A stretch of 33,045 bases of DNA from NCBI GenBank assembly GCA_902200405.1, contig CABIKN020000067.1, positions 1-33,045 on the forward strand, read 5' to 3'. This DNA comes from Candidatus Roizmanbacteria bacterium. GTDB taxonomy: Bacteria; Patescibacteriota; Microgenomatia; UBA1406; GWC2-37-13. Of the stretch, positions 29,797 to 33,045 are shown piece by piece. The position numbers and the translations under genes are program-made. The notes beneath the pieces were generated by a model. It was not told where the DNA came from, searched no databases, and saw nothing but the letters and a program-made list of their open reading frames with translations. How positions within the stretch are numbered: the stretch's first letter is position 1; the number at the start of each line of letters is the position of its first letter.

Positions 29797-30327
29797 ATGG
29801 ATGATTTTTTTTCGTTCATTTCCAAGACGGTAATAATTATTCCAATTTTTATTTTGATTATTTCATTATTTTTAAAATTCAACCAACCAAAAAAATCTAC
29901 AACGACATTAAATAATCTTTATGAGGGTCAGTCACTCCTGACTCCAACAACAATCACAACCGTAAATAACAATTCTTTTAAATTTGACCTTCAAGGGCCG
30001 ATTGTTTGTGAAAATTTGTTTATTCAAAATAAAAAGATTTTGTTAAAAAATAAATTAACAAATTATTTATTAAATGGCGACTGTCTGTATATTTGGGAGT
30101 CAGGAAAAGCAAATGGAGAAATGAGATGTAGCTTATCAAATTATATTAAAATGGCAGAAAGTTATTTAGGCAACTTTAATATTGGTGATTTGGTTACTAA
30201 TAATTTAATGAAAGATCTGATAAATAATAAAGATATAAACTTAGAAAGTGTGGTAAAAAGCTGTAAGAGGGAAGCGATAAAAGATAGTTCGATATTTAAT
30301 ATTCCAACCAAGGTACTGTTTAAATAA
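29797..30327 (+). CDS. Hypothetical anchored protein
   Basis: The 176-residue protein has an N-terminal membrane helix (about 11-28, VIIIPIFILIISLFLKF), a Thr/Asn-rich linker, and a domain with three cysteines (VCEN, GDCLY, MRCS) that may face the outside. The middle reads FDLQGPIVCEN...LLNGDCLYIWESG. A CPR family of anchored proteins with a similar pattern would fit, but I cannot name one. It follows the DUF2130 gene by two bases. Confidence 0.6.
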   Translation: MDDFFSFISKTVIIIPIFILIISLFLKFNQPKKSTTTLNNLYEGQSLLTPTTITTVNNNSFKFDLQGPIVCENLFIQNKKILLKNKLTNYLLNGDCLYIWESGKANGEMRCSLSNYIKMAESYLGNFNIGDLVTNNLMKDLINNKDINLESVVKSCKREAIKDSSIFNIPTKVLFK

Positions 30328-30354
30328 AAATGAAGTTTTCTCCAAAAAAAAATG

Positions 30355-30472
30355 TCCCGGCTACGACCTACTTTCCCTTCATCTTTCGAAGTTAGTATCA
30401 TCGGCGCTGACTCGTTTCACGACCTTGTTCGGGATGGAAAAGGGTGGGACCAAGTCGCTCAAGTAACCAGGA
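30355..30472 (-). rRNA. rrf: 5S ribosomal RNA
   Basis: 118 bases with the 5S pattern: the first ten bases TCCTGGTTAC pair fully with the last ten GTAGCCGGGA (including G-U pairs). CCATCCCGAACAAGG is the conserved loop B/C part, and GAAAGTAGGTCG lies near the end. Nine T residues after CA complete a terminator. No 16S or 23S gene lies nearby. The promoter TTGTTT-17-TATACT (30510-30481 region) overlaps the start of the divergent PH-domain gene. Confidence 0.93.
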
Positions 30473-30479
30473 CGATTAA

Positions 30480-30510
30480 TAGTATATAATATATAAGGAT
30501 GGAAAACAAT
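30480..30510 (-). promoter_or_regulatory. Promoter of the 5S rRNA
   Basis: On the minus strand TTGTTT, 17 bases, TATACT, then eight bases to the 5S 5-prime end. The -35 lies within the first codons of the divergent PH-domain gene, whose own TATAAT lies at 30484-30489 on the other strand. Confidence 0.5.
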
Positions 30511-31050
30511 AATAAAAAAAGCTCTGCTTTCTATTCTTATATTCCTAATCCCCAGACTAAATTTGATACCCAAGAGGATGGCGAAAATATATATTTATTA
30601 CTTCGTAGCCATCCTTTTACTCAAATTGGTTGGGTTTTAAGTTCAATTCTTTTCTTTATTCTACTTTTTGTTTTCAATTTTTTTCCTCAAAGTTTTTTTA
30701 ATTTAGGACAGATATTGATAATCAACTTATTTTTTATTATTTTTATTCTCAGCTATATTTGGTTTAATATTTTAAATTGGTATTTTAACGTGGGAATAAT
30801 AACTAATAAACGGGTAATTGATATTGATTTTTATGCGGTTTTATATAAAGAAATTACCAACGCTCAACTTGGGAGAATAGAAGATACTACTGTAAAAAGT
30901 GGTGGATATATAGAATCATTTTTTGATTATGGATCAATTTTTGTCCAAACTGCTGGTACAGAAGCAAACGTTGAATTTATTAATGTTCCTCATCCATCTG
31001 ATGCAGTTCAAATAATTAATAAATTATTAAGCAAAAAACATGGATCTTAA
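30499..31050 (+). CDS. Membrane protein with bacterial PH domain
   Basis: The 183-residue protein has a soluble N-terminus, two membrane helices (about 43-64 and 71-95) and a C-terminal bacterial PH domain of the bPH_2/DUF304 type: VGIITNKRVIDIDFYAVLYKEI, AQLGRIEDTTVKSGG, and FDYGSIFVQTAGTEANVEFINVPHP. In this family the motif order TNKRVI-ARI(ED)I-YGDI is constant. The ligand is unknown. It overlaps the next gene by 11 bases and is the first of a three-gene membrane cluster. Confidence 0.85.
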   Translation: MENNNKKSSAFYSYIPNPQTKFDTQEDGENIYLLLRSHPFTQIGWVLSSILFFILLFVFNFFPQSFFNLGQILIINLFFIIFILSYIWFNILNWYFNVGIITNKRVIDIDFYAVLYKEITNAQLGRIEDTTVKSGGYIESFFDYGSIFVQTAGTEANVEFINVPHPSDAVQIINKLLSKKHGS

Positions 31051-31252
31051 AGGCGTTTTTTTTAAGGTTATTATCTTACTTTTTGCCATTTTTTATTTTT
31101 TTTACACTTTGGTAATTTCTAAACAAGTCAAAACTATGGATAAAACTCTTCAGGATAAATATAACTGGATAATCCTATTTATGACTTCATTGCAAGTGAC
31201 AGCCTCATTGATTATATTGATAATAGTATTATTATCAATATTAATAATTTAA
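31040..31252 (+). CDS. Short two-helix membrane protein
   Basis: The 70-residue protein has two membrane helices (about 8-26, VIILLFAIFYFFYTLVIS; and 45-70, LFMTSLQVTASLIILIIVLL) and a short polar loop with KQVKTMDKTLQDKYN between them. Similar short proteins recur in CPR genomes; I cannot assign a function. It overlaps the preceding PH gene and ends four bases before the next, so the three are likely made together. Confidence 0.7.
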   Translation: MDLKGVFFKVIILLFAIFYFFYTLVISKQVKTMDKTLQDKYNWIILFMTSLQVTASLIILIIVLLSILII

Positions 31253-31256
31253 CGGT

Positions 31257-32945
31257 ATGTTCAAGCAAGACTTAGGTTTTTATTTAGGAAATGAAAAAAT
31301 CGATGGTTTCTCCGGTTTTGTTGATGAAAATAATCTGTTTTTGGCAGTTGAAATTGAAGCGGGAATTACCCCTGATAAAGGTAGAGAATTAACTGCGTAT
31401 GTAAGAGAAAAAATTAAGCTTATAAAAATTGAAAATTTACAACAATTTGATGTCTTTATTTCAAACACTATTAAGGAAAAAAATCTTCCATCAGGATTTT
31501 CTTTTGCCTCGGGCTACTTAAAAGGAAATATTTTTTATTTAAAGACAATTAATCAAGGAAAGGTCTATATAAGACGAAATAATAAAATGGCCCTTCTCAT
31601 TGAAAGTGACCAAACCGCCTCCGGCTATATTAAAGAGGATGATATCTTTATTTTTACTTTCTATAGATTTATGAAACTGCTGGGGGATGAATCTGGATTA
31701 AACCAAAAATTTGATCATAAACCGATCTCAGAAGTTATCGACGAAATTACTCCAGAACTATTGACTAAAGACGATCAGGGAACTGCAGCTTTATTTATAA
31801 AACTAAGTAAAATTGAAGAAGAAATAAGGCCAGTGAACGATTTTTTTGAAGTCCCAAAGAAAATAAATCCACAGCAAAAAACATTGACATTTGTCACGGT
31901 TTTTATTCTTGGAGTAATTCTATTTTGGAGCGTCGGGTTTGGTTATATACGTAGAACTAACGAAAATAGTAGTAAAAAAATTAATTTAACCAAAGATTTG
32001 ATCAGCCAAAAATTGAGCCAGGCAGAGGAAGTATCATTCTTAAACATATCAAGTGCCCTAAGCTTGATTGCGGATAGTAAAACGGAAGCAAACAAACTTA
32101 AAAAAGAGTTAGGTGTTAAGAGTTATGAGTTAAGTGGATTGGAAAAAATGATCAATGATTCTGAAAATAAGATTCTGAAAAAAGAGGAAAAAAAATACTC
32201 AGAATTTTTTGATTTGACCGTCGACGATAAAGATGCAAAAGGAGACAAACTTTATCTTAACGGTGAAAGTCTTTTAATTAGTGATAAAAACAAGGGAGTT
32301 TTATATGAGCTTTCATTAGAAAAAAAATCTTTAGACAAAGATAGATCAAGTGAGGCAAAAAAATCTACCTTCATTGCTTTGTTTGAGGAAAAAAAATATT
32401 TTTTTGTCGAAGGTGTTGGCTTATATCAGATAGTTGACGGTAAAATAAAGAAAGTAATTGAAAATGATAAGGATTGGGGCAAGATTATTGACTTGGTAGT
32501 TTTTAACGGAAATATTTATTTACTGGACCAAGGGAAAGATGAAATTTGGAAGTACATGAGCGCGGAATCAGGGTTTGGTAGCAAAAATTCTTATTTTCAA
32601 TCCGGCCAATCAATTGATCTGTCTCAAGTAAATAGTTTAAGTATAGATGGTTCAATTTATTTAGCTGGTGACATGGTTATTTTTAAGTATACTTCTGGTT
32701 TGCGTGATGGATTTAAAGTTGAACTGCCAGGCGGGAGTGTTAATACATCTAAAATCTTTACAAGTAAGGACTTAGAAAAAGTTTACGGATGGGATAGAGA
32801 GAAGGGGGCAATTTACGTAGTGGGTAAAAACGGCGATTACCTCGAACAAGTAAATTCCAAGATTTTATCAACTGGCACAGACTTCGTTGTTTATAAAAAT
32901 ATAATCTATGTTTTACAGGGGAGCAAGATCTATAAGATTGAATAA
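31257..32945 (+). CDS. Pseudo-PP2C / membrane / propeller-like protein
   Basis: The 562-residue protein has three parts. Residues 1-195 look like a PP2C phosphatase fold (SGFVDENNLFLAVEIE, ASGYLKGNIFYLKTINQGKVYIRR, SGYIKEDDIFIFTF, KDDQGTAALFIKL). The aspartates that bind metal in active enzymes are not in their places (the GDSR position reads NQGK). A membrane helix follows at about 209-228 (TFVTVFILGVILFWSVGFGY), then a helical linker. From about 320 to the end come repeated strands such as LYLNGESLLISDKNKGVLYEL, NIYLLDQGKDEIWKY and IYLAGDMVIFKY, as in a beta-propeller. It probably senses inside and displays the propeller outside. Confidence 0.65.
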   Translation: MFKQDLGFYLGNEKIDGFSGFVDENNLFLAVEIEAGITPDKGRELTAYVREKIKLIKIENLQQFDVFISNTIKEKNLPSGFSFASGYLKGNIFYLKTINQGKVYIRRNNKMALLIESDQTASGYIKEDDIFIFTFYRFMKLLGDESGLNQKFDHKPISEVIDEITPELLTKDDQGTAALFIKLSKIEEEIRPVNDFFEVPKKINPQQKTLTFVTVFILGVILFWSVGFGYIRRTNENSSKKINLTKDLISQKLSQAEEVSFLNISSALSLIADSKTEANKLKKELGVKSYELSGLEKMINDSENKILKKEEKKYSEFFDLTVDDKDAKGDKLYLNGESLLISDKNKGVLYELSLEKKSLDKDRSSEAKKSTFIALFEEKKYFFVEGVGLYQIVDGKIKKVIENDKDWGKIIDLVVFNGNIYLLDQGKDEIWKYMSAESGFGSKNSYFQSGQSIDLSQVNSLSIDGSIYLAGDMVIFKYTSGLRDGFKVELPGGSVNTSKIFTSKDLEKVYGWDREKGAIYVVGKNGDYLEQVNSKILSTGTDFVVYKNIIYVLQGSKIYKIE

Positions 32946-32969
32946 TTTTAATTTAAAGTTTATATTCAT

Positions 32970-32998
32970 TTGACAACCGCTCCCCCCCTAATTATAAG
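32970..32998 (+). promoter_or_regulatory. Promoter with C7 tract, reading out of the window
   Basis: TTGACA (32970-32975), 17 bases containing seven C residues, then TATAAG (32993-32998). It points into the right terminal repeat. Any transcript starts near 33005; the gene it serves is outside the window. Confidence 0.55.
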
Positions 32999-33045
32999 TT
33001 TATGTTTCAAATAATGGGTCTATAAACGGTAAATTTTGTTTTTTA
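32995..33045. repeat. Right copy of 51-bp terminal inverted repeat
   Basis: Exact reverse complement of positions 5-55. On this side it overlaps the -10 of an outward promoter, while on the left it overlaps the end of the HTH gene. The flanks beyond the repeat are unrelated. Confidence 0.9.

Noticed and set aside
30379-30573. Minus-strand ORF across the 5S rRNA and the PH gene start
   Set aside because: Its sequence is rRNA and the antisense of a coding region.

Overview
The window looks like a contig from an AT-rich, streamlined bacterium, most likely a member of the Candidate Phyla Radiation (Patescibacteria). The reasons are the dense short genes, several small membrane proteins typical of that group, very few Shine-Dalgarno sequences, -10 boxes lying 7-11 bases before start codons (probable leaderless mRNAs), and a stand-alone 5S rRNA. 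TGA is used as a stop, so the code is the standard bacterial one. The phylum is inferred from gene style; I ran no phylogeny.

Left part (1-14940): after a 57-residue helix-turn-helix gene at the edge, one long minus-strand operon carries nearly all of de novo purine synthesis. In transcription order it reads purF, purN, purD, purSL, purQ, two PurP-type ATP-grasp genes, purB, purK, purE, purC, then a glycerophosphodiester phosphodiesterase. purM and purH/purO are absent from the window. The formyl step that purH normally performs appears to be done by an archaeal-type, formate-using PurP. The operon starts from a strong promoter (TTGCAA-17-TATAAT) almost at the purF ATG, and a terminator-like hairpin with a U tract lies inside the first codons of purF. 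Fold-back elements and CATTCCC/GGGAATG palindromic repeats sit in the gaps. Two of the repeats supply the C-terminal codons and stops of purE and purB.

Middle (14941-26067): a 397-base non-coding region with palindromes and repeats; a frameshifted signal-peptidase-like gene that lacks both catalytic residues; a coiled-coil protein; era; an ECF sigma factor followed by a membrane protein, a membrane-anchored Ig-like protein and a secreted DUF5666-type protein; a probable permuted papain-fold peptidase; msrB-msrA; typA with a leader hairpin; an RRM protein with a long leader; and an ABC exporter.

Right part (26068-33045): a TrpR/YerC-like regulator with a palindromic operator over its own promoter and a perfect copy after its stop; a glycosyltransferase with an internal deletion; an FTR1 iron permease with a DtxR/IdeR-like palindrome upstream; a small membrane protein; a GIY-YIG protein whose ATG lies one base after a tRNA-Gln; a DUF2130 protein; an orphan 5S rRNA; and a three-gene membrane cluster (PH domain, two-helix protein, pseudo-PP2C/TM/propeller-like protein). 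Positions 5-55 and 32995-33045 form a perfect 51-bp inverted repeat at the two ends.
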